Below, one piece after another: positions 1-6,927 of a stretch of DNA of 8,937 nt. The DNA lies in contig JAFUKK010000271.1 of NCBI GenBank assembly GCA_017473665.1, forward strand, positions 1-8,937. Direction: 5' to 3'. The position numbers and the translations under genes were made by a program. Below the pieces are notes generated by a model. The model was not told the origin of the DNA. It did no database searches and saw only the letters and a list, made by a program, of their open reading frames with translations. Position 1 is the stretch's first letter. Every line of letters starts with the position of its first letter. The DNA comes from Lachnospiraceae bacterium. Lineage in GTDB: Bacteria; Bacillota; Clostridia; Lachnospirales; Lachnospiraceae.

Positions 1-846
1 ACCCCGGATGACTACCTCACCCATTTCCCCTACAATATCCTGTATGGAAATGGCTTCCTCCTCAAAATCTCTGCCAAAAATCACATCCGGATTCTCGGAC
101 CGCTTATAAGCGCCTGCCTTTTTAATATCGCCTTTGCCCTTGTCCCCCCAATTACCGGCCTTCTTTTTATCACTACTCTCCTTGGATATAGCAGGCTTTG
201 CCTTGTCATCTCCTTGTTTGGCATCTGATGCTGATACCTGTTCTCCTTCCTCAGCGGCCCCACCGCCTCCCCGAGTCCTTTGATAAATAGCATCCACCCG
301 TAGCTGCAACATACGCTCATCATCCTGGGCAAACTTGCTCTCCTCCGGTTCACGATAACTCACCTGTATGCGACACTGCATACCGCAACGTTCCACAATA
401 ATTTTCTGCAGGACATGTACCAAATCCTCTTCCACATCCTTAAACAGCACATTGTCCTCCAGTTCCAGCTCCAGTACATCCTCCCGATGAGTAATTACAG
501 CCCCCCGCAGGGCATTATACTGAATCCGACTGTACTCCTTTATCTCCTCCAGGATGCTGTCCTCATATAATTCCAACAGTTTCCGGGGGGTATACTGCTC
601 CGACAATTGAAAACGCTCGTAAATCTTTACCACCATATCTGCACCGGGAAACAGTTGCTTCTTAATTTCCTGTTCTACTGTCCAGATATCCTGCTTTTGT
701 ATTAAACGGGCACTCTGTACATAGATACGCAAAATATCCTTTGCCTTGGTGGAAGATACCTTCACTACCTGTGCCTGTTCCATTAAATCATGCAAATTTT
801 TCTTTAATTGCAAGGTTGGGAATACTTCCAGAAATCCCTTTTCCAT
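1..846 (-). CDS. polC: DNA polymerase III alpha subunit, Gram-positive PolC type (N-terminal part, cut by window edge)
   Basis: The frame starts with ATG at 846 and stays open for 282 codons to base 1, so only the N-terminal part is present. PolC is the replicative polymerase of low-GC Gram-positives and carries its own proofreading exonuclease. The start MEKGFLEVFPTLQL resembles PolC N-termini. Residues about 1-200 form the non-catalytic N-terminal region. Residues about 205-255 are a linker rich in Gly, Lys, Asp, Glu and Ser. From about 258 (NPDVIFGRDF, then ISIQDIVGEMGEVVIRG) the sequence enters the OB-fold region that precedes the exonuclease domain. The catalytic PHP, exonuclease and palm parts are outside the window. 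A GGTGAG Shine-Dalgarno site overlaps the ispG stop, 4 nt before the ATG. Only 5 nt separate it from ispG, so the two genes are almost certainly co-transcribed. The family call is from memory of the N-terminal and OB sequence. Confidence 0.88.
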   Translation of the reverse strand, partial: MEKGFLEVFPTLQLKKNLHDLMEQAQVVKVSSTKAKDILRIYVQSARLIQKQDIWTVEQEIKKQLFPGADMVVKIYERFQLSEQYTPRKLLELYEDSILEEIKEYSRIQYNALRGAVITHREDVLELELEDNVLFKDVEEDLVHVLQKIIVERCGMQCRIQVSYREPEESKFAQDDERMLQLRVDAIYQRTRGGGGAAEEGEQVSASDAKQGDDKAKPAISKESSDKKKAGNWGDKGKGDIKKAGAYKRSENPDVIFGRDFEEEAISIQDIVGEMGEVVIRG

Positions 847-851
847 TTATC

Positions 852-1907
852 TCACCCGTTCCATTTGTCCAATTCTTCCTTTAGTGCCGGCAACAGCTGC
901 TCCTCCGGCACCTTCTTCAATATCTCACCCTGTTTAAAGAGCAGACCCTCTCCTATACCACCTGCAATGCCCAGCTGAGCCTCTCTGGCTTCTCCCGGAC
1001 CATTTACTACGCAGCCCATTACAGCTACCTTAATATCCAACGGATAATCCTCTACCAGCTTTTCCACCTGTCCTGCCAACCCAATCAAATCAATCTGGGT
1101 CCTACCACAGGTAGGACAGGATACCACCTCAATTCCGCCCTTACGCAACCCTAAAGTGCGTAATATCAGCTTGGCCGATTTGATTTCTTCCACCGGGTCA
1201 CCAGTCAGCGAAACACGAATGGTATCACCAATACCCTGATGCAAAATTAATCCCAAACCAATGGCGGATTTGATATTACCGCTATTTACGGTACCGGACT
1301 CCGTAATACCCACATGCAAAGGGTAGGGCGTCTGATGTGCCAGTAGCTCATGGGCCTCCACACACATGAGTACATCGGAGGATTTAATACTGATAACCAA
1401 ATTGTCATAACCCAATTCTTCTATTATGCGCACCTTATCCAATGCGCTCTCCACGATACCCTGTGCCGTCACACCACCATATTTCTCTACCAGATTCTTT
1501 TCCAGGGACCCACTGTTCACGCCTACACGAATGGGGATATTACGCTCCTTGGCCACATCCACCACCGCTTTTACCCGGTCCACACTACCGATATTACCGG
1601 GATTGATACGAATCTTATCCGCACCATTTTCCATGGCAGCAATAGCCATCTTATAGTCAAAATGAATATCTGCCACCAAGGGGATATGAATCTGCTTCTT
1701 TATCTCCTTAAGTGCCAGCGCAGCTTCCATGGTAGGCACCGTACAACGGATAATCTCACAACCGGCCTGCTCCAGACGCAGAATCTGGGCTACTGTAGCC
1801 TCCACATCCTCTGTCCTGGTATTGGTCATGGACTGTATTAAAATGGGATGTCCTCCGCCAATACATTTATCCCCTATCTGAACTACCTTTGTCTGCAATC
1901 TATTCAT
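852..1907 (-). CDS. ispG: 4-hydroxy-3-methylbut-2-enyl diphosphate synthase (IspG/GcpE)
   Basis: This 351-residue protein is a complete bacterial two-domain IspG. It is a cytosolic iron-sulfur enzyme that turns 2-C-methyl-erythritol 2,4-cyclodiphosphate into HMBPP, the penultimate step of the MEP isoprenoid pathway. The N-terminal TIM-barrel shows IQSMTNT (24-30), IRINPGN (99-105) and VGVNSGS (128-134). The C-terminal domain has the cluster ligands Cys264 and Cys267 in CPTCGRTQ, Cys299 in GCVVNGPGEA, and Glu306. All four ligands are intact, so the enzyme should be active. The ATG at 1907 has AAGGAT upstream with about 8 nt spacing. A promoter-like sequence lies in the gap after dprA. polC follows 5 nt after the stop. 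In many relatives ispG sits behind dxr and rseP; here the upstream neighbour is dprA. Confidence 0.96.
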   Translation of the reverse strand: MNRLQTKVVQIGDKCIGGGHPILIQSMTNTRTEDVEATVAQILRLEQAGCEIIRCTVPTMEAALALKEIKKQIHIPLVADIHFDYKMAIAAMENGADKIRINPGNIGSVDRVKAVVDVAKERNIPIRVGVNSGSLEKNLVEKYGGVTAQGIVESALDKVRIIEELGYDNLVISIKSSDVLMCVEAHELLAHQTPYPLHVGITESGTVNSGNIKSAIGLGLILHQGIGDTIRVSLTGDPVEEIKSAKLILRTLGLRKGGIEVVSCPTCGRTQIDLIGLAGQVEKLVEDYPLDIKVAVMGCVVNGPGEAREAQLGIAGGIGEGLLFKQGEILKKVPEEQLLPALKEELDKWNG

Positions 1908-1945
1908 TTCATGTCATCCTTTCCTAACTATCTGATGCACTATTT

Positions 1946-1974
1946 ATTTTACGTTTTTTTTAATGAATATGCAA
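1946..1974 (-). promoter_or_regulatory. Candidate sigma-A promoter for ispG-polC
   Basis: On the minus strand TTGCAT (1974-1969) is followed after exactly 17 nt by TAAAAT (1951-1946). The -10 matches consensus at 5 of 6 bases; the -35 only at TTG. The spacer holds a run of eight A, and the region is AT-rich compared with the flanking genes. It would place the start of transcription about 30 nt before the ispG ATG. No terminator hairpin is visible between dprA and ispG, so readthrough from comM-dprA is also likely. Confidence 0.42.
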
Positions 1975-1988
1975 TGGAAAAAGCACAC

Positions 1989-3110
1989 TTAAGAAAACAA
2001 TCCGAAATATCCGGGAGTAAATTGTCTTGCCAACTTTTCCAGACACAATTCTCCCAACATCAGATATACACGGGTTCCGGTATAGGCGGACGGAAGTCCT
2101 GACAAAATCTCCTCCAAGGACTTTGGCTGATAGTCCAACTGTTGCCACACCGGCAATAATGCCCGGTCCAGATGCTCCGGAAATGCTCCTCTATCCGACA
2201 ATCCGCCTGCCGTCACAGACATCGCACATCCCCTCTGTTCCTGCAAATCCCGTATCAGGTCCCGTGGACTGAGAAGTACCCCGGCACCCTGCTTTAGCAG
2301 ACGGTTACAGCCATCACTTAACCGGTCCGTAATCCGTCCCGGAACCACATATACTTCCCTGCCCTGTTCTAAAGCCATATCTACCGTAATTAAAGTACCG
2401 CTTTTCTCTCTGGCCTCCACCACCACCAGAATATCGCACAGACCACTGACAATACGATTTCGCAAAGGAAAATTCTGCGCTTTGGCCATGGTCCCCGGTA
2501 TATATTCAGACAAAATACCACCCTGTAAAATCAACTGCTCATAAATCCTTTTGTTATCCGCCGGATAACATACATCCACACCACTGCCAAGCACACCATA
2601 GCTACTGCCTCCCACCTCCAGTGCCCCCTGCTGGCTAATACCGTCAATTCCCCGGGCCATACCACTGATGACCTGGATACCGCTACGTCCCAACTCTCTC
2701 CCCAATTCTCCTGCTACATATCTGCCATATTCCGAACAAGCCCGCGCACCGATAACCGCCACCGCCGGCTTTTCCTCCACCGGCAGACTTCCTTTATAAA
2801 AAAGACCGTAGGGAGGATCCGATATATCCGCCAAACGTCGGGGATACTCTTTTTCTTTCTGTGTTACAAAGGAAATATTCGCCTGTAACAGCTGCTCATA
2901 TTTCCCATGTACATCCCAGGCGCTTTTAGCCGCCCGTATCGCCTCATAGTGCTGAGTTGTCACAACCTGCTGCCATAATTTCTCTGATGCCCCATAAGCT
3001 TCCCTGGCATCTCCACATAGTTCCAACAGCTGACGTATTCTGTGGCTCCCCATCCCCGGCATAGCTGCCAGCCAATAGTTATATGCCTTTTCCTCCTGTA
3101 TCTGCTCCAT
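1989..3110 (-). CDS. dprA: DNA-processing protein DprA (recombination mediator of natural transformation)
   Basis: DprA protects incoming single-stranded DNA and loads RecA on it in the cytoplasm. From the ATG at 3110 the protein has 373 residues, normal for the longer three-domain form. A helix-hairpin-helix-like N-terminus (AMPGMGSHRIRQLLE) is followed by the Rossmann-type core with VIGARACSEYG (about 119-129), SGMARGIDG (149-157), LGSGVDVCYP (174-183), FPLRNRIVSGL (214-224) and EAREKSGTLIT (232-242). A winged-helix-like C-terminal segment runs from about 312. All core motifs are intact. The frame stays open further upstream: ATG at 3122 overlaps the comM stop (TAATG) and another ATG lies at 3155 inside comM. 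I chose 3110 because GGAGG stands 5 nt before it. The overlap or abutment with comM means co-transcription and probably translational coupling. Confidence 0.94.
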   Translation of the reverse strand: MEQIQEEKAYNYWLAAMPGMGSHRIRQLLELCGDAREAYGASEKLWQQVVTTQHYEAIRAAKSAWDVHGKYEQLLQANISFVTQKEKEYPRRLADISDPPYGLFYKGSLPVEEKPAVAVIGARACSEYGRYVAGELGRELGRSGIQVISGMARGIDGISQQGALEVGGSSYGVLGSGVDVCYPADNKRIYEQLILQGGILSEYIPGTMAKAQNFPLRNRIVSGLCDILVVVEAREKSGTLITVDMALEQGREVYVVPGRITDRLSDGCNRLLKQGAGVLLSPRDLIRDLQEQRGCAMSVTAGGLSDRGAFPEHLDRALLPVWQQLDYQPKSLEEILSGLPSAYTGTRVYLMLGELCLEKLARQFTPGYFGLFS

Positions 3111-3115
3111 AATCC

Positions 3116-3120
3116 CCTCC
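3116..3120 (-). promoter_or_regulatory. Shine-Dalgarno site deciding the dprA start
   Basis: GGAGG (3120-3116, within GGAGGGG) directly follows the comM TAA stop and stands 5 nt before the ATG at 3110. The other in-frame ATGs at 3122 and 3155 have no comparable site at proper spacing, although 3122 could be used by ribosomes ending comM through the TAATG overlap. Confidence 0.6.
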
Positions 3121-3121
3121 A

Positions 3122-4651
3122 TTATTTCCAATAAGTCCCTGACGGTCTGTAGCATACTGCCTCCAACAGATGTTCCTTGCTAATCTGTTCTTCGTCCGCC
3201 AAGTCCGCAATAGTTCTGGCCACCTTCAGCACCCGGTGATACGCTCTGGCACTAAGTTCCATAGACTGATAGATTTTGTCCATGTAAGTCTGCTCACGGG
3301 CACCCAATATGCAATATTTTTCCACAGCCACACTATCCATTTCTCCATTAAACCGTATTTTGCTCCCCTGAAACCTTTCCTGTTGACGCAATCTGGCCTT
3401 TTCCACACGCTTACGGATGGTCCTGCTGTCCTCCGTGGATATTTCTCCCCGCAGATGCCCAAGTTCTACCTGTTCCAACTCTGTAAACAGATCAATACGG
3501 TCCAAAATAGGACCCGATACCCTTCCCAGATACCTCTGAATCTGCTGCTCCGTACAACTGCACTTATTTCGATTGGGATAAAAACCGCAAGGACAAGGAT
3601 TCATGGCGCACACCAACATATAATTGGCCGGATATACCACATTCCCCGCTGCCCTGGCAATTACAATGGCCCGGTCCTCCAAGGGCTGTCGCATACTGTC
3701 CAACAGCTTCCGTTGAAATTCCGGCAATTCGTCCAAAAAAAGAACTCCCCTGTGGGCCAAAGATATCATGCCCGGTCTGGGTCTGGTACTGCCACCCAAT
3801 AGAGCAGCACCGGAAATAGAATGGTGCGGATTCTGAAAGGGTCGTGAAGTAATCAGATTCCTTTCCTCCGAAAGCAGCCCCGCCACACTGTATATGGAAG
3901 TAACCTCCAAACTCTCCTCTACTGTAAGCGGTGGCAATATCCCCGGTATCCTCTTGGCTATCATGGATTTACCCGCACCGGGTGGGCCTATCATCAACAA
4001 ATTGTGAAAACCTGCTGCCGCTATTTCTCCTGCCCGCTTGGCCATCTGTTGTCCTCGCACCTGTGCAAAGTCCTCTGTCACCTGTTCCAACCGCTCTGCC
4101 AGCATCTCCTCTTCTTGGGCAGCAGGTAACAATTCCTCCCTGCCCTCCTGCAAAAATCTAATTAACTCCGGCAAATTGGAAACACCTCTGACCTTTGCTC
4201 CCGGAATTACCGCTCCCTCCCGGGCATTTGCCCACGGGACGATAAACTCATGAATCCCCCTGTCCACAGCTTCCCTCACAATGGGCAGTACACCTCTTAC
4301 CGGCTTTACCTCACCACTTAGTCCCAACTCACCCAAAAATAATCTGCCTTCCGTAGCATGGGTCGGAAAATATCCCAGAGCATCCAACATCCCTACTGCA
4401 ATGGGCAAGTCAAAGGCTGTCCCCTCCTTTCGGACATCTGCAGGAGATAAATTCACCGTAATATGACCGGGCGGAATATCCAATTCCTTATTTTTTAATG
4501 CCACCATTACCCGTTCTCTGGATTCCCTGGTCTCATTACTCAGGGACCCTACCATATGAAAAGCCGGCAACCCATTGGCTACATCTACTTCCACATTTAC
4601 AAAATAAGCCTTGACGCCCAGAACTGCGCCGGATGTAATCACACTATACAT
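3122..4651 (-). CDS. comM: ComM/YifB family Mg-chelatase-like AAA+ ATPase
   Basis: This 509-residue protein has the full length of the ComM (YifB) family. In Gram-negative transformable bacteria ComM is a hexameric helicase that drives branch migration while donor DNA is integrated; the role in Clostridia is inferred. The N-terminal Lon-protease-like fold domain runs to about residue 170 (GLPAFHMVG, ESRERV, VNLSPADVRKEG). The AAA+ core has Walker A GPPGAGKS (222-229), the family mark NPHHSIS (274-280), Walker B FLDELPEF (305-312), a cysteine cluster CPCGFYPNRNKCSC (353-366) and the arginine-finger region GPILDRID (380-387). The C-terminal Mg-chelatase-type helical domain follows. Nothing is missing. 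The ATG at 4651 has AGGAGG 6 nt upstream, a strong ribosome site. It is the first gene of a two-gene unit with dprA. Confidence 0.94.
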   Translation of the reverse strand: MYSVITSGAVLGVKAYFVNVEVDVANGLPAFHMVGSLSNETRESRERVMVALKNKELDIPPGHITVNLSPADVRKEGTAFDLPIAVGMLDALGYFPTHATEGRLFLGELGLSGEVKPVRGVLPIVREAVDRGIHEFIVPWANAREGAVIPGAKVRGVSNLPELIRFLQEGREELLPAAQEEEMLAERLEQVTEDFAQVRGQQMAKRAGEIAAAGFHNLLMIGPPGAGKSMIAKRIPGILPPLTVEESLEVTSIYSVAGLLSEERNLITSRPFQNPHHSISGAALLGGSTRPRPGMISLAHRGVLFLDELPEFQRKLLDSMRQPLEDRAIVIARAAGNVVYPANYMLVCAMNPCPCGFYPNRNKCSCTEQQIQRYLGRVSGPILDRIDLFTELEQVELGHLRGEISTEDSRTIRKRVEKARLRQQERFQGSKIRFNGEMDSVAVEKYCILGAREQTYMDKIYQSMELSARAYHRVLKVARTIADLADEEQISKEHLLEAVCYRPSGTYWK

Positions 4652-4736
4652 CCTATTCCTCCTCTTCTTTTATTTAGTTTTGCTATCTTTTGAAAAATGG
4701 GCGATCTGCCCCGAAAATCCCATAAAGAGATTACAG

Positions 4737-4764
4737 AAAATACACCAATCCTGAAATTGGTCAA
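4737..4764 (-). promoter_or_regulatory. Candidate promoter for comM-dprA
   Basis: On the minus strand TTGACC (4764-4759, 5 of 6 to the -35 consensus) is followed after 16 nt by TATTTT (4742-4737, 4 of 6 to the -10). The spacer carries a 6-bp inverted repeat. The leader to the comM ATG would be about 80 nt. It is the best match I see in this gap, but the -10 is weak. Confidence 0.35.
4744..4761. repeat. Inverted repeat ACCAAT-N6-ATTGGT inside the candidate comM promoter
   Basis: ACCAAT (4744-4749) and ATTGGT (4756-4761) are perfect inverted arms separated by 6 nt. The element overlaps the end of the -35-like hexamer and most of the spacer of the candidate comM promoter, a position where a dimeric repressor could act. 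The arms are short and the pattern could be chance. Confidence 0.4.
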
Positions 4765-4820
4765 AGGGTGTTACTATTTTATTATGGTTTTGTTTGAATT
4801 CATCCCCGAAAAGGGAAAAG

Positions 4821-4876
4821 AAAAAAAAGAAATTTCATCTTCAGACCACACCGGAATACCCTGCCGCATTCCGGTG
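4821..4876 (-). terminator. Hairpin plus delayed T-run after the PilT-like gene
   Basis: CACCGGAAT (4849-4857) and ATTCCGGTG (4868-4876) form a perfect 9-bp stem with a 10-nt loop, beginning 7 nt after the stop of the PilT-like gene. On the minus strand eight T (4828-4821) follow only about 20 nt after the stem, further than in a textbook intrinsic terminator. It probably ends the HD-like/PilT-like transcript or protects its 3' end. The remainder of the gap to comM shows no gene. Confidence 0.5.
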
Positions 4877-4883
4877 CACCCAT

Positions 4884-5729
4884 TTAACATTCATAACTCA
4901 TCTGCCATTTGTCCCCTACCCGGACAAACTCCTGATATGTCTCCAGAACGGATAATCTACGCATTTGACGTTCCACATCTCCCCGTTCTGCCAGCGCAAA
5001 CTGCTCTAATAGCCGTTGCATACCATTACCCGGTGCACCGGCACTGACCACGGCAATGACCAACATCCCGGCAGCAACCGCTCTGATAGCCTCCTGTATG
5101 GCCTCCCTGCCTTCCAATCCATCCAGCAGTAGTACATCCACATCCATTCTTTGGGCTTCCTCTATGGCCCGTACCATATGTGGTACATCCTGTTTCAACG
5201 TCCGCTGACTAACCACAGACCCCCGACATTGAATAAAATGCTCCACCGTATATCCCAAGGTCATAATATGTACCCTGCTCTCATTCCCAAGATACTGTCC
5301 CAAAGTCGCAAGAGTGGTGCTCCTACCGCTACCCGGACGCCCTGTCAGAAGCACCAGACCATGGCCTGCTCTAACCGCATCCAATAACTTAACCGGCAAT
5401 TCATCCGCCTTGGGCAACCCTTCTGCGATAATACGGATAGCCAAAGCTGCCATGGATTGCTGCCGATATGCACTGACACGATATCTCTGACTGTCTGTAG
5501 CCTCATAGGTATATACGCAATATCCCGCCTCATCATATTGCTCCCGTAATTGCTGGGGCAACAATTGAATCAACATATCCAAAATCTGGGATGTGGCAAA
5601 ACGAGGCAAATTCATTGGTTCCAACAATCCTCTCACACGCATCATAGGTATCTCGTCTGCAACTAAATGAATATCACTGGCCCCTGCCTGTCTGGCATTT
5701 ATCAAAATCTCATCAACGGTCATGATCAT
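4884..5729 (-). CDS. PilT-like type II/IV secretion ATPase homologue with eroded active site
   Basis: The 281-residue product aligns by eye with PilT, the hexameric retraction motor of type IV pili. The N-terminal domain keeps ASDIHL (17-22), and the core keeps GLVLLTG before the P-loop and VSQRTL (173-178). The P-loop reads GRPGSGRST (130-138), with Arg136 where PilT has the nucleotide-binding Lys. The Asp-box ED is Gly159-Tyr160. The catalytic Glu of the Walker B GE pair falls at Gly204. Both His of the His-box region are replaced (Met222, Ser229). The protein is shorter than PilT (about 350) and lacks most of the C-terminal domain. It is therefore more likely a regulator, scaffold or very weak ATPase than a normal motor; this is inference. 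It starts 15 nt after the HD-like gene, so the two form one operon. The Met at codon 3 (5723) has AAGGG at 8 nt and may be the true start; numbering here uses 5729. No pilin or PilB/PilC gene is in view. Confidence 0.8.
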   Translation of the reverse strand: MIMTVDEILINARQAGASDIHLVADEIPMMRVRGLLEPMNLPRFATSQILDMLIQLLPQQLREQYDEAGYCVYTYEATDSQRYRVSAYRQQSMAALAIRIIAEGLPKADELPVKLLDAVRAGHGLVLLTGRPGSGRSTTLATLGQYLGNESRVHIMTLGYTVEHFIQCRGSVVSQRTLKQDVPHMVRAIEEAQRMDVDVLLLDGLEGREAIQEAIRAVAAGMLVIAVVSAGAPGNGMQRLLEQFALAERGDVERQMRRLSVLETYQEFVRVGDKWQMSYEC

Positions 5730-5744
5730 TACCCTTTTCTCATC

Positions 5745-6842
5745 CTAGTAGTAACCCAGTTCCTTCAGTTTTTCAATATCCATAATATATCGATTATCCA
5801 TGGTCTTCATAATATCTACGATTTCCACATCAGAGTTGACTTTAATAGATAAATCAATAATGCTGTTATCTCGAAAACAGAGTACCACGGGACGCAGAAT
5901 ATTCTGAGGATTCTCCACCAATACCAATGCCTTTTCTCCCGTATTCAGTTCTACACTGACCCCGGGGAATAAAATCTTAATGGAATGTACCAGTGCTGCC
6001 ACCGCCTTAGGATCATACACCTGAGGGAGTGATTGCAATTCTTTAATAGCCATTACCTCCGAGCGGGCGGCACCATTTAAATTCATACCGGTCATTTCAT
6101 CATAGCGATTGGCCACTGCCAGTATCTTGGCTCCCGTAACAAACTTCAGATTCTCATTGCCATTTGCTGCATTGTTTATCAGCTTCTTGATACGCTCTGC
6201 CTGCAGACATACACGCTTTACAGCAATACCGTCTACCAGTGCATACTCCATTAATTCTCCTGCTGCCGCAAGAGCAGAATCCACCTGCGACTGTTGGGAA
6301 GGCTCCAAGTCTGTTGCACACACAATTTCCTTGGGCAGGTTCATCTTGCCAATATCATGTACAATTGCTGCTGTCACCACCAGCAACTGCTCCTCCAGAT
6401 ACAGGTTCATATGATGACTGATCAGTGCACACAATATTGCCACATTCAATGAATGTTTATACAGATAATCCTCACCGCTTCGCAGATTCTGATAAAAATT
6501 AATCTTATGATCCTGTCTGCCGTAGCCGCGGATTATCATATTGGCAATATTTTGCAATTTTTGTTGTTTGCGGTCCATTCGGATCCGTTCCAATTCCTCC
6601 TGAATAGCAAACACACCCATGGTCTGAAAACGTTCAAATTCGAAATCATCCGGTGACATGGGCGGAAGGGGCTCTGCCGGTTCCAATATATAAATACCAA
6701 ACAACCCGAAATTACGTACCATATCAATTCCGGCCCGGGTCAGTTTGGTATTTCTGTCAAACAGCAGTACACCTTTCTTGTTATAAATAGGTCGTGCAAG
6801 TCTCATGTCTACTTTTAAATCTTCTGTCTTTACAAAAAGCAT
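5745..6842 (-). CDS. HD-GYP-like signalling protein with incomplete signature
   Basis: This 365-residue soluble protein resembles HD-GYP cyclic-di-GMP phosphodiesterases. An N-terminal segment (about 1-55, KVDMRLARPIYNKKGVLLF) is like the small beta domain often found before HD-GYP. The HD core starts at about residue 125: His130 in KHSLN, then VHDIGKMNLP (161-170) with His162, Asp163 and Lys166, and later ILAVANRYDEMT (240-251) with Asp248. The stretch between them, which in active HD-GYP proteins carries an HP histidine and the HHERxDGxGYP motif, has neither. The C-terminal part (about 275-340; VELNTGEKALVLV and NPQNILRPVV) matches the usual tail of these proteins. With three metal ligands absent it is probably a reduced-activity enzyme, a plain HD hydrolase, or a nucleotide sensor. 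A GGGGG ribosome site stands 5 nt before the ATG. It leads the operon with the PilT-like gene. Confidence 0.85.
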   Translation of the reverse strand: MLFVKTEDLKVDMRLARPIYNKKGVLLFDRNTKLTRAGIDMVRNFGLFGIYILEPAEPLPPMSPDDFEFERFQTMGVFAIQEELERIRMDRKQQKLQNIANMIIRGYGRQDHKINFYQNLRSGEDYLYKHSLNVAILCALISHHMNLYLEEQLLVVTAAIVHDIGKMNLPKEIVCATDLEPSQQSQVDSALAAAGELMEYALVDGIAVKRVCLQAERIKKLINNAANGNENLKFVTGAKILAVANRYDEMTGMNLNGAARSEVMAIKELQSLPQVYDPKAVAALVHSIKILFPGVSVELNTGEKALVLVENPQNILRPVVLCFRDNSIIDLSIKVNSDVEIVDIMKTMDNRYIMDIEKLKELGYY

Positions 6843-6862
6843 ATGTACCCCCGGAAATAAAT

Positions 6863-6902
6863 AAAATAGTATACTTATACCCTACTATAAGTATACTATT
6901 TT
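6863..6902. repeat. Perfect 17-bp inverted repeat with 6-nt loop overlapping the promoter
   Basis: The left arm AAAATAGTATACTTATA (6863-6879) and right arm TATAAGTATACTATTTT (6886-6902) are perfect reverse complements around CCCTAC. Each arm itself contains the 8-bp palindrome AGTATACT (6868-6875 and 6890-6897), with centres 22 bp apart, about two helical turns. The element covers the -10 and probable start of transcription of the HD-like gene. It lies 25 nt after the sigK stop. Two readings are open: an operator for a pair of dimeric regulators, or an AT-rich bidirectional terminator with A- and T-tails that also ends sigK transcripts. Confidence 0.9.
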
Positions 6903-6918
6903 CATCATCTTTTGACAA
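6890..6918 (-). promoter_or_regulatory. Sigma-A-type promoter of the HD-like/PilT-like operon
   Basis: On the minus strand TTGTCA (6918-6913) and TATACT (6895-6890) are separated by exactly 17 nt. Each hexamer matches consensus at 5 of 6 bases. Transcription should start near 6883, in the loop of the 17-bp inverted repeat, giving a leader of about 40 nt. It is the best promoter in the window. The -10 is one of the two AGTATACT palindromes, so a protein bound there would block RNA polymerase. Confidence 0.65.
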
Positions 6919-6927
6919 GTTCTGACC

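Noticed and set aside
3170..3802. Plus-strand open frame of 210 codons opposite comM
   Set aside because: It is antisense to the conserved AAA+ core of comM, and the product has no recognisable motif.
4803..4886. Minus-strand mini-frame of 27 codons (MGAPECGRVF...) starting right after the PilT-like stop
   Set aside because: It consists of the hairpin and the T-run read as codons (Phe-rich end) and has no ribosome site of its own, so it is most simply a by-product of the terminator.
4697..5047. Plus-strand open frame across the gap between comM and the PilT-like gene
   Set aside because: Half of it is antisense to the PilT-like gene and the rest runs through promoter-like and hairpin sequence; the product has no known features.
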